This document shows, one piece after another, positions 17,308-24,579 of a stretch of 64,000 nt of DNA (the first letter of the stretch is position 1; every line of letters starts with the position of its first letter). The position numbers and the translations under genes are program-made. Location of the stretch: positions 1,066,121 to 1,130,120 of the forward strand of contig NZ_BQXC01000001.1 in assembly GCF_022836435.1 (NCBI RefSeq), read 5' to 3'. A model generated the notes under the pieces. That model saw nothing but the letters and a program-made list of their open reading frames with translations, made no database searches and was not told the DNA's origin. The DNA is from Nitrosomonas sp. PY1. GTDB taxonomy: Bacteria > Pseudomonadota > Gammaproteobacteria > Burkholderiales > Nitrosomonadaceae.

Positions 17308-18678
17308 ATGTCTTTTTTCTCGGATGTGGTTGAATATAAAGATTACCTTAGAAATTTGCTAGGGATAAGCTCGCTAACAGCTCTCCAGGGAGATAGGCCA
17401 GGGTTTCCGATGAAACTCGGTGCTAGTTCAACAATGGCGAATCCAGGAAACGGGTGGATGAGACTTGGCAATATAGGTTCAGTAGATTCAGGTGACATTA
17501 CAACATTCGCTATGAGTGTTAATACTTTATCTCCTGTAGTTGACATGTCTAACATAATGGCTGCTGCCAAGGTCGGTACTACGATCAGGATAAATCCACG
17601 TGCTAACGATGGAGTAGATTATTGTTTTATGCGGGTGATTACAAAAACGTCAATGGAATCAGGAACATGGTATCAGTTCGACGTTCAGATAATATTTGCG
17701 ACGCCTGGGCTACCGACATCCTTGTCTACTGGATTACCGTCCTATATCGTTGATTTTTATTATGATGATGGGATCAGAACAGACGTCAACGGTAATCTTC
17801 TTGACGAAAACGGAAATATCATTTCTGGAATCGATAGAGGAACATATGCAGATATGGCTGCATTATCACCATCCGCTAACGATGGTAACTATTTCCATGT
17901 TACTAATTTCGGTGTAAACGGTAAGCCTATCAGATATCAAGCGAGCGCTTTCCAAAACGAGTGGATACCAGATGGCGATCAATCAATTTCTGACAAAATT
18001 CATCGTTTGTATCTGGTTTTCCCAGAAGTATCGGCATCTGCTGTAGCTAACAATGGATCTGGAAAATGCCGCATCACAATGACAGGACACCTGCTGACAG
18101 CAGCAGTATGCGTTCCGGCCGGAGCTGGTGGTATCGAGAATGTCAAGTTAGCTATTACTGGCGGAACCAGTTGGACACCTGGTCAGTACAACATTCTAGC
18201 TGTTCCAGATGCCAATACTGTCGACATAGATTACCCATACACTGCTGGACTTGGAACACCAACCGTTCCAGCGAAGGGAAGTAATGTAATCATAGATGCA
18301 TTCACCGTGACATTGCCGCCTCTAGGAAAGAGGACTGATGTTCGTGTGTGGTGTAGAACTTTATTCACTCCAGCAGCCATTTCTAAACAAGTGAAGATGT
18401 ATCTAGATGGAACTAGGTTCGGGCAAGCAATATTCAATGCAACAGGTAATGCTATGGCCATTATAAATCAGGGGTTTGAAAACACTGGAGCCACTAATTC
18501 ACAAAGAAATATTTTTCATCTGAATATGCTCGATGACTCAAATCAAACCGGCAATGCCCCGCTCGATTTAGCTATTGATACATCTGTAAGCAAAAATATC
18601 ACATTTGATTTGCAGTCGACAAATTCAAACTTGGTGATCGGAATAGACAGACTACGCGTTTTTCTGCGCGGGGTTTAA
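17308..18678 (+). CDS. Phage tail protein of unknown function
   Basis: A 456-residue protein two bases after the tailspike stop. The N-terminus (MSFFSDVVEYKDYLRNLLG) looks like an attachment helix. A middle region (GTYADMAALSPSANDGNYFHVTNFGVNGKPIRYQASAFQNEWIP) resembles the short domain seen in fibres before a receptor-binding head. The C-terminal 240 residues are beta rich (HRLYLVFPEVSASAVANNGSGKCRITM). It probably forms a fibre or adaptor together with the two neighbouring receptor-binding proteins. I do not recognise a catalytic motif. Confidence 0.55.
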   Translation: MSFFSDVVEYKDYLRNLLGISSLTALQGDRPGFPMKLGASSTMANPGNGWMRLGNIGSVDSGDITTFAMSVNTLSPVVDMSNIMAAAKVGTTIRINPRANDGVDYCFMRVITKTSMESGTWYQFDVQIIFATPGLPTSLSTGLPSYIVDFYYDDGIRTDVNGNLLDENGNIISGIDRGTYADMAALSPSANDGNYFHVTNFGVNGKPIRYQASAFQNEWIPDGDQSISDKIHRLYLVFPEVSASAVANNGSGKCRITMTGHLLTAAVCVPAGAGGIENVKLAITGGTSWTPGQYNILAVPDANTVDIDYPYTAGLGTPTVPAKGSNVIIDAFTVTLPPLGKRTDVRVWCRTLFTPAAISKQVKMYLDGTRFGQAIFNATGNAMAIINQGFENTGATNSQRNIFHLNMLDDSNQTGNAPLDLAIDTSVSKNITFDLQSTNSNLVIGIDRLRVFLRGV

Positions 18679-18681
18679 GAT

Positions 18682-20544
18682 ATGAATCCATTTTCAAGAG
18701 CCTACGTACAAAAGCGCGGCGGTACTGTTTCACCTCCTATGGTTATAACTGTATCACCATCGAGCGGCTCTACGGTATCAGGAACTATAACAATATCAGC
18801 AACTATTTCCGGAGGCGCTGCCGTTGCTGGCGTTAAATTCAATTTTAATGGCGTGCAGATTGGCTCTGAAGACACAACATCACCGTATTCTGTATCACTC
18901 GATACGACCGCATATGGTTCTGGCAGTTACGCGATAACAGCGGTTGTGCGTGACGTTAATAACGTTATCACGGTGAGCGATCCAGTTTCAATAACTGTAA
19001 ACAATGTAACAACATCACCGGATCTTATCGTAACAGCATTAAATTATTCGGCCGGAGTTTTCACTGCAACAGTTAAAAATCAAGGGTCTGCAAGCGCGTC
19101 CGGAACAATCAATTGCGATTATAAAGTGGACGGTACAGTTAGAGCATCTGGCTCAATTGCTGGACCTTTAGCATCTGGAGCCACCGCTTCCGTTGGAACT
19201 GCGGCCTCATACACGATAGCAGAAGGAACACATACGATTCTTGCCGAGGTAGATCCTGGCAATACAATCGCAGAATCCAATAATGCAAACAACACATTTT
19301 CGAGATCAATCACGATAAGTCCTCCGGCGTCTGCGCATAAAGCAGATTACGGAAACTACATCATGCAATCCGGAAGCATCGAGGCTGATTGGGCTGGCAT
19401 CATGACGCGCTTAGATAACGATCCAGGAAGGAAATGGAAAGGCGTTATTGTGCGGTTAACTTGGCAGCAATTAGAAAAAGCGCAAGGTCAATATGACGGA
19501 TTCCAAGTTGATATCAATGGCACGCTACGCAACGCAGGAATGTCCAGACTCAAACAATATCGCGATCAACTGTGGGCAAAGCAGCAACGGAAATTGATAC
19601 TTTTCATACATATAAAAATGTTTGGTGGTGTAGCTGTTCCAGCATATCTACAGCAACCTCAATATGCAGATGCTGATCACACTGGAACCACAAACACAAG
19701 TTTCATGGGGCAGTACAAATACACGTCTGGTAATACCGGACCTGGCGGACATGTTCCGAATATGCATGTAACGTTCGTGAGGCAGCGCTGGGAAGCTTTA
19801 ATGGCTGCTTATGCTGCTGAGTTTAACAACGATCCAGCGATTGAAGCGATCATCATATCAGAGCAGTCAATATCACATCCGAATGATCTAGCTATTAGTG
19901 GAACGGCCACGTGCGGTTGGGGTAGGGCTGGCGCTTGGTTTTCTGGCATGACAACAGCATTAGCGTCAGCCAGAGCGTCATGGTCGAATACAGGGATTTG
20001 TCAGTGGATCAATGCGGATCGCTGCGTTATGTCAACGACACAATCTAATGGTTCATTGACTGGCTTTGTGAAAGATATTTCAGACTTGGGCGTAGGTTTG
20101 GGAATGCCAGACTGCTGTATTAATGACGCTGGGCTTCTTATTGTTGCCGGAACTGGCGGTCATACCGGATCGATAGATATGATCAAAAAATTACACTCAA
20201 ATGGACCGGTTGTAATCCAGATGTCTGGTCCTGCTTTGTGGGGATCTATTGCAGGTGTAGCGCAAACATCACCTATACCATTCCCTGGGCCTGCTTATAA
20301 CAGACAATTTATGCAAGATTGGGCGCGTACCGAGGTTTTCGCAAACTACGTCGCTTGGATGCATAAAAACTCTATCTATCAATCGACAGAAAATGTTAAC
20401 GGAACACCTTATACAACGCAACCAGCCAGCGATTCGATTTCCGGTGCGTATCTCGGGAAAAACATGAACACAGTTACAGACAATTGGATCAAACATGCGT
20501 CATCTGATATCAGCACATACACTACAAAACCAATCGGATGGTAA
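18682..20544 (+). CDS. Ig-like / CARDB protein with putative glycosidase-like barrel
   Basis: A 620-residue protein with three parts. Residues about 20-110 are a bacterial Ig-like domain (VSPSSGSTVSGTITISA; GVKFNFNGVQIGSED). Residues about 112-210 are a CARDB domain (PDLIVTALNYSAGVFTATV; NTIAESNNANNTFS), an adhesion fold. The C-terminal 400 residues read as an alpha/beta barrel of glycosidase type: GVIVRLTWQQLEKAQGQYDG is a typical opening strand and AIEAIIISEQSI a candidate acid/base glutamate strand. I do not assign a family. The protein may degrade a surface polysaccharide during attachment. It occurs at the end of the tail module before the lysis genes. Confidence 0.6.
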   Translation: MNPFSRAYVQKRGGTVSPPMVITVSPSSGSTVSGTITISATISGGAAVAGVKFNFNGVQIGSEDTTSPYSVSLDTTAYGSGSYAITAVVRDVNNVITVSDPVSITVNNVTTSPDLIVTALNYSAGVFTATVKNQGSASASGTINCDYKVDGTVRASGSIAGPLASGATASVGTAASYTIAEGTHTILAEVDPGNTIAESNNANNTFSRSITISPPASAHKADYGNYIMQSGSIEADWAGIMTRLDNDPGRKWKGVIVRLTWQQLEKAQGQYDGFQVDINGTLRNAGMSRLKQYRDQLWAKQQRKLILFIHIKMFGGVAVPAYLQQPQYADADHTGTTNTSFMGQYKYTSGNTGPGGHVPNMHVTFVRQRWEALMAAYAAEFNNDPAIEAIIISEQSISHPNDLAISGTATCGWGRAGAWFSGMTTALASARASWSNTGICQWINADRCVMSTTQSNGSLTGFVKDISDLGVGLGMPDCCINDAGLLIVAGTGGHTGSIDMIKKLHSNGPVVIQMSGPALWGSIAGVAQTSPIPFPGPAYNRQFMQDWARTEVFANYVAWMHKNSIYQSTENVNGTPYTTQPASDSISGAYLGKNMNTVTDNWIKHASSDISTYTTKPIGW

Positions 20545-20906
20545 ATATGACTTTAAAACTGCGCAACAAAAGCGACAAAGAATCTTGCCCGCTTTATGAA
20601 GATCATCTACAGCTAAAAAATTATGCGGAAGAAAACAGAAACATGATCATGAAGAATCATCTCGAAGTTGTATCGATGATAGAGAAAGGACAGTTATCAC
20701 ACGAGACATTATCAAAGTCTGTCTATGCAATTCACGAAGATTTGAAGACCATTGTTCATAAAATTGAAAAAGTACAAGGTCTTTTCGTAGCGTGGACGCT
20801 GCTTCCTAATATTGCACGATCCGCAATAAAAATACTTCTTTCTCTCGGAGGTTTAGCAATAGCGGTAGAAGCGATCATCAACTTTATTAAATTATTTATA
20901 GGATAA
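20538..20906 (+). CDS. Membrane-anchored coiled-coil protein near lysis cassette
   Basis: A protein of 119-122 residues, depending on whether the ATG at 20538 (inside the previous gene) or 20547 is used. Residues 20-85 are helical and charged, and the C-terminal 35 residues form a membrane segment (SAIKILLSLGGLAIAVEAIINFIKLFIG). It lies just ahead of the putative holin. The role may be in lysis control or in DNA ejection, but no family is recognised. The ATG at 20547 lies after the preceding stop and is the more conservative choice. Confidence 0.5.
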   Translation: MVNMTLKLRNKSDKESCPLYEDHLQLKNYAEENRNMIMKNHLEVVSMIEKGQLSHETLSKSVYAIHEDLKTIVHKIEKVQGLFVAWTLLPNIARSAIKILLSLGGLAIAVEAIINFIKLFIG

Positions 20907-20908
20907 AT

Positions 20909-21256
20909 ATGAGCAAAAAAATTAAGGTTTCGATCTTATCTAGCCTGGTCGAATTATTGGTAGTAAATCAATTAAGGCTAGAAAAACAACTGGAGAAATT
21001 AACGATGGAAATGAATCAATTGGCTGGTGAAATGCGCGCGCTTAAAGATCAACTTGGGAAAGCATCTATCGAAATAACGACAAAAGTCGCTAATCTGGAA
21101 GCAAAGATTGCTGAAAGTAATGCGATGACTGCTGACGTCGAGTCCGCGCTCGTTGAGTTGAAAGGCTCAGTGCAAATGATCGATGATCTTAATCCAGATC
21201 CAGTTCCTACAGAAGAACCAACACCAGAGCCACAACCAGAAGAGCAAGTGCAGTAA
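20909..21256 (+). CDS. Coiled-coil protein with Pro/Glu tail, unknown function
   Basis: A 115-residue protein with a good ribosome binding site (AGGATAAAT before the ATG). Residues 1-85 are predicted to be a continuous coiled coil with leucine/alanine heptads (LVELLVVNQLRLEKQLEKLTM; IEITTKVANLEAKIAES), and the tail is an acidic Pro-rich stretch (DPVPTEEPTPEPQPEE). It sits two bases after the membrane-anchored protein, so the two may work together. The family is not recognised. Confidence 0.5.
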   Translation: MSKKIKVSILSSLVELLVVNQLRLEKQLEKLTMEMNQLAGEMRALKDQLGKASIEITTKVANLEAKIAESNAMTADVESALVELKGSVQMIDDLNPDPVPTEEPTPEPQPEEQVQ

Positions 21257-21262
21257 TTCTTA

Positions 21263-21278
21263 GGGCGGGAAACCGCCC
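21263..21278 (+). promoter_or_regulatory. GC stem with GAAA tetraloop before the holin start
   Basis: Directly upstream of the holin ATG (21286) the sequence reads GGGCGG-GAAA-CCGCCC, a perfect six-pair GC stem closed by a GNRA tetraloop. It occupies the place where a ribosome binding site should be, and no U-run follows. A structure here can limit holin translation and thereby set lysis timing, as the lambda S start-region stem-loop does. It could alternatively be a weak terminator between the tail and lysis units. Confidence 0.5.
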
Positions 21279-21285
21279 ATCAGTT

Positions 21286-21546
21286 ATGACTAAGATCAAG
21301 CTATTCATTTTCGAATTATTCGAAAAATACCAAGGATTTCGTCGTCTGATTGTGCTTTATGTGTGCTGGTTGACGACATACTTATCAGTTGAATCAATGT
21401 CTTTGATATCTCACGCAATATCGAAAGGATCAAACTTGCTCGAGTTGTCCGGTGTTTTTTTGACCGTGTACGGGCCGCTCGGAGCAGTTATGGCGTTCGT
21501 GTCAAAACTATATTGGGAATCACGCGACAAGGAGACAGATCAATGA
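21286..21546 (+). CDS. Putative holin
   Basis: An 86-residue protein with two clear membrane segments (about residues 21-41, LIVLYVCWLTTYLSVESMSL, and 53-74, SGVFLTVYGPLGAVMAFVSKLY) and charged ends. It directly precedes Rz/Rz1 and the endolysin, the usual place for a holin that opens the inner membrane at lysis time. No family signature is visible, so the call rests on topology and position. The stop overlaps the Rz start (ATGA). The start is preceded by a GC-rich stem-loop that may control translation. Confidence 0.7.
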   Translation: MTKIKLFIFELFEKYQGFRRLIVLYVCWLTTYLSVESMSLISHAISKGSNLLELSGVFLTVYGPLGAVMAFVSKLYWESRDKETDQ

Positions 21547-22088
21547 GCATCATCATTAAATATTTAGCAAGCATGGTTATGTCGAGAGGCGTAAAGATCA
21601 TTGCTGGACTTGGTGTTTTGTTGCTAGTCGCTGGATTTTATAAATATTGGGAGCATTCAGTTTATAAAAGTGGTGTCAATGACACTATTGCTAAGTACGA
21701 AAAAAGAGATAGCGATGCTGATAAAAAAGCCCAGTCAATCATTGATCTGAAAAACTTTGAAATCGAAAGAATAGAAAAGGAGCGTGACAATGCTTACATT
21801 CAGGCAGTTACTGCATACAGTGAAGAAATCAAGCTACTTAGTGATCGTATTGACGGTCTTAAGCGCATGTCAATCTCAGCCAAAAAACCTGAAGCTTGTA
21901 GAAACGGAATGCCCACCCAGGCCGGAAATCAGCAAGCAAATAGTCGATCAGGCGGAGACGTTCTCGAAGTCGAGATCGAGCCAAAAACTGCAAGCGATAT
22001 TCGAGAGATAATCAAAGATGTAGGTTATGGTGAAGCTGCATGTGCGCAGCTAGTTGAAGCAATCAAACAGGAATTCATTATCAAATGA
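21543..22088 (+). CDS. Rz: i-spanin (Rz-like)
   Basis: A 181-residue protein starting at the ATG at 21543, which overlaps the holin stop. One N-terminal membrane anchor (KIIAGLGVLLLVAGFYKYW) is followed by a long coiled coil (KYEKRDSDADKKAQSIIDLKNFEIERIEKERDNAYIQAV), the architecture of Rz inner-membrane spanins. Rz joins an outer membrane lipoprotein to fuse the two membranes in the last lysis step. The partner gene Rz1 is embedded in another frame. A start further upstream at 21513 would lie inside the holin gene and is less likely. The family is divergent, and the call rests on topology, position and the nested Rz1. Confidence 0.78.
   Translation: MSIIIKYLASMVMSRGVKIIAGLGVLLLVAGFYKYWEHSVYKSGVNDTIAKYEKRDSDADKKAQSIIDLKNFEIERIEKERDNAYIQAVTAYSEEIKLLSDRIDGLKRMSISAKKPEACRNGMPTQAGNQQANSRSGGDVLEVEIEPKTASDIREIIKDVGYGEAACAQLVEAIKQEFIIK
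21784..22011 (+). CDS. Rz1: o-spanin lipoprotein (Rz1-like), nested in Rz
   Basis: A frame of 75 residues (or 73 from the ATG at 21790) entirely inside Rz. It has a lipoprotein signal peptide ending in the lipobox LTVLSAC, followed by a short Pro- and Glu-containing periplasmic part (ETECPPRPEIS-like region). Rz1 proteins are outer membrane lipoproteins encoded inside Rz in an alternative frame, so both the motif and the nesting support the call. The start GTG at 21784 or ATG at 21790 cannot be decided. Confidence 0.8.
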   Translation: MTMLTFRQLLHTVKKSSYLVIVLTVLSACQSQPKNLKLVETECPPRPEISKQIVDQAETFSKSRSSQKLQAIFER

Positions 22089-22561
22089 TAAATTCTCGTG
22101 ATATAAATGAACTTCATCCTGTTGTTAGAGAAAAATGCAAGATGTTCATCGCTGAATGTAGCAGCCAAGGAATCGATGTCATCATCACAAGCACATATCG
22201 TGATAACGAAAGTCAAGCTGAATTATATGCTGTTGGCAGAACGAAGCCAGGAAGAAAGGTTACAAACGCTCGGCCTGGGCATTCGTATCACAATTACAGA
22301 ATAGCTTTTGATTTCGTTCCAGTCATAAACGGAAAAGCCCAGTGGAACGATATCGATTTAATAACGAAGTGTGGCCATATTGCTGAGTCATCTGGATTGG
22401 AATGGGCTGGAAGATGGAAAACATTCAGAGAACTTCTTCACTGTCAGTATAGCCAAGGATTAAGCATCAAAGACCTGTTGGCTGGCGCTGCGCTGAAAAT
22501 CGATGCAGATCTTATGCGCATTCTAGCCTACGCACCGCAAGAAGAAATTGCAGATGTTTAG
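22085..22561 (+). CDS. Phage endolysin, M15 peptidase (D-Ala-D-Ala carboxypeptidase / VanY-like)
   Basis: A 158-residue muralytic peptidase. The pattern ITSTYRDNESQAELYAVGRTKPG then HSYHNYRIAFDFVPV is the M15 zinc-peptidase signature, with the zinc histidine and aspartate in the SxHxxxxAxD arrangement. WAGRWKTFRELLHCQY near residue 120 matches the third metal histidine, although the usual aspartate before it is a glutamate. It overlaps the Rz stop by four bases (ATGA) and completes a holin-spanin-endolysin cassette. It cuts peptide cross-links or stem peptides of peptidoglycan. No signal peptide is seen, so release depends on the holin. Confidence 0.85.
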   Translation: MINSRDINELHPVVREKCKMFIAECSSQGIDVIITSTYRDNESQAELYAVGRTKPGRKVTNARPGHSYHNYRIAFDFVPVINGKAQWNDIDLITKCGHIAESSGLEWAGRWKTFRELLHCQYSQGLSIKDLLAGAALKIDADLMRILAYAPQEEIADV

Positions 22562-22588
22562 TTTGAAATTTTGGTAGGATATCGATAA

Positions 22589-22606
22589 TTGCGGAACGTT
22601 CCGCAA
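22589..22606. repeat. 18-bp perfect palindrome after the endolysin gene
   Basis: TTGCGGAAC/GTTCCGCAA is a perfect 18-base palindrome 27 bases after the endolysin stop. It could fold as a seven-pair hairpin with an ACGT loop, but no U-run follows on either strand, so it is a poor terminator. It lies in the gap between the last phage gene and the tRNA-Leu, so it may be a recombination or operator site at the prophage end. Confidence 0.4.
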
Positions 22607-22665
22607 AAGTCGTCAATCGAAATGACTAACTCAGAGAGCAATTGAATGTGTAACTTGTTGAATAT

Positions 22666-22755
22666 TGGTGCCCGGAGCCGGAGTCGAACCGGCACGGGCG
22701 GTTTAAGCCCGAGGGATTTTAAGTCCCTTGTGTCTACCTATTTCACCACCCGGGC
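22666..22755 (-). tRNA. tRNA-Leu (anticodon UAA)
   Basis: On the minus strand the sequence GCCCGGGTGGTGAAATAG starts a complete class II tRNA. The acceptor stem (GCCCGGG with TCCGGGC, one G-U pair), D arm, a five-pair anticodon stem around loop CTTAAAA (anticodon TAA at 22719-22721), a long variable arm (CGGGCTTAAACCGCCCG), and T arm (GCCGGTTCGACTCCGGC) all fit. The CCA is encoded. The 3' end faces the prophage, consistent with use as an attachment site. Confidence 0.97.
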
Positions 22756-22825
22756 AATCAGATTTCGTTGGCCTCACTTAAAAGTTATTTTCTTCTTTAA
22801 CTCTTTAAGGTAGCGGGAAAGCTCA

Positions 22826-22862
22826 AGTGCGCATTATAACCTGAAGTCAGGCAGTTTAGTAA
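22826..22862 (-). promoter_or_regulatory. Promoter of the tRNA-Leu gene
   Basis: On the minus strand a consensus TATAAT (22833-22838) is followed by a GC-rich discriminator (GCGCAC), typical of stable-RNA promoters under stringent control. A TTACTA 18 bases upstream may serve as the -35 box. The distance to the tRNA 5' end is about 75 bases. Confidence 0.6.
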
Positions 22863-22956
22863 GGTTTGCTCTGTATAAGTCGATAGGGAAATTCTTCTAA
22901 TATAAGTGCAAGCGATGTAAGCGGTAAACGACAATAATTTTATCCACTAATAATAT

Positions 22957-24453
22957 ATGCAATATTACAAAAGAATCGAATCTCAGAAAATCAAAAGTAA
23001 GGTAGCTTCATTAAGCTGTGTGGTGACAATAATTTTGTTGAATATACTGATTCAAAATGTTTCTGCTACGCCTACTTCTAATAAGGAAATAACCTCTACG
23101 GTAAGCGATCAGAAGAATGTTGCTGTTACGATATACAACGAAGATCTTGCGTTGGTGAAAGATTTGCGTCGAATAAAACTGGACCAGGATTTCAATCGAT
23201 TAGCTTGGCGTGATGTATCAGCGCGAATCCGCTCTGAAACGGCTATGTTGCGTAGTCTCAATTATCCTACCGAATTTCGTTTGATTGAACAAAATTTTGA
23301 TTTTGATTTGTTGACGCCTAGCAAATTGCTGGAAAAATTTATTGGGCAGGAAATTATTGTGGCGAGAATCAATCCTGCTTCCGGCGCTGAGACGAGTGAA
23401 ATGGCCACAGTGCTTGCGACTAATGAAGGTGTTGTTCTGAAATATAGTGATCGTATTGAAACCGGGATTCTTGGGCGATTGGTGTTTCCGAGTGTACCGG
23501 ATAGTCTACGTGATAAGCCAACTTTATTAATTTCCTTGCGTAATACCTTAAAAAACGAGCACGATTTTGAGCTTTCTTATTTGACTTCTGGATTGTCTTG
23601 GCATGCTGACTATGTTGCAGCGCTAAATGAGCAGGACAGTATTTTGGATTTGAATGGGCTGGTTACTTTAACAAACCAGAGTGGCGCTACTTATCGTGAT
23701 GCTCAATTACAACTGGTTGCCGGAGACGTTCATCAAGTGCAGCCGGCATTTGGGCGAACAACTAAGATAATGGAAATGAGTGCAGCGATGTCGGACGCTG
23801 CGCCAATGAAGCAAGAATCTTTTTTTGATTACCATTTATACACATTGCAGCACCCTACAACGATATCTGAGAATCAAACCAAGCAAGTAGCGTTAATGTC
23901 AGCAGTCAATGTGCCTGTTATTAAAGAGTATGTGCTACAAGGTTCAGATTATTATTATTTTGGAGAATACAATACCATTGACCAAAAGAAATCAGTCGCG
24001 GTGTACGTCGGTTTTCTGAATAAGGGAGAAGGTTTAGGCATTCCATTACCAAAAGGTGTGATGCGTGTTTACAAAAAAGATTTAGTGGGAAACAGTCAAT
24101 TTGTCGGTGAGGATCGAATTGAACATACGCCGAAACATGAATTAATACGCTTGAAACTAGGTAATGCTTTTGATATCACTGCCAATAGGCTGCAAACTGA
24201 TTTTCAGCAGATTTCGGCTAATTCGCCGAATCACCCAGGAATTTTTGAAACAGCCTATCAAATTACGATAAAAAACGCTAAGAAGGAAGCGGTTACTGTA
24301 CAGGTTCAGGAACCCATGCCAGGGGACTGGAAAATTCTATCAGAAACATTACCGTACGAAAAGAAAGCAGCTAATCTAGTTGAATGGAAGGTTGCTGTGG
24401 CTGCAGAAAGTGAAAAGATATTGACGTATCGCGTTCGCATTAAATTGAATTAA
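22957..24453 (+). CDS. DUF4139 domain-containing exported protein
   Basis: A 498-residue protein with an N-terminal hydrophobic signal (about residues 17-38, VASLSCVVTIILLNILIQNVSA) and a mature part matching DUF4139. The motifs VAVTIYNEDLALVKDLRRIKL, a middle SGLSWHADYVAALNEQDSILDLNGLVTLTNQSGATYRDAQLQLVAGDV and a late NKGEGLGIPLPKGVMRVYKKD are characteristic. The function of the family is unknown. The protein probably sits in the periplasm or outer membrane. It is transcribed away from the tRNA as a single gene and faces the histidine kinase gene convergently. Confidence 0.85.
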   Translation: MQYYKRIESQKIKSKVASLSCVVTIILLNILIQNVSATPTSNKEITSTVSDQKNVAVTIYNEDLALVKDLRRIKLDQDFNRLAWRDVSARIRSETAMLRSLNYPTEFRLIEQNFDFDLLTPSKLLEKFIGQEIIVARINPASGAETSEMATVLATNEGVVLKYSDRIETGILGRLVFPSVPDSLRDKPTLLISLRNTLKNEHDFELSYLTSGLSWHADYVAALNEQDSILDLNGLVTLTNQSGATYRDAQLQLVAGDVHQVQPAFGRTTKIMEMSAAMSDAAPMKQESFFDYHLYTLQHPTTISENQTKQVALMSAVNVPVIKEYVLQGSDYYYFGEYNTIDQKKSVAVYVGFLNKGEGLGIPLPKGVMRVYKKDLVGNSQFVGEDRIEHTPKHELIRLKLGNAFDITANRLQTDFQQISANSPNHPGIFETAYQITIKNAKKEAVTVQVQEPMPGDWKILSETLPYEKKAANLVEWKVAVAAESEKILTYRVRIKLN

Positions 24454-24507
24454 AAAGTGTTCTTAGAGAAAAGCGAGAAAATTAATGTCACTTCTGTTCC
24501 CATATAC

Positions 24508-24528
24508 CGACAAGCTTTCATTTTGTCG
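24508..24528. terminator. Possible bidirectional terminator hairpin
   Basis: Between two convergent genes, CGACAA and TTGTCG form a six-pair stem with a nine-base loop. No clear U-run flanks it, so it is weak. Its location between two gene ends is the main support. Confidence 0.3.
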
Positions 24529-24579
24529 ATACGGTAGGAGGTGTGTCACAATCTGAGCACAAATAAGTACGCTTAGCGC

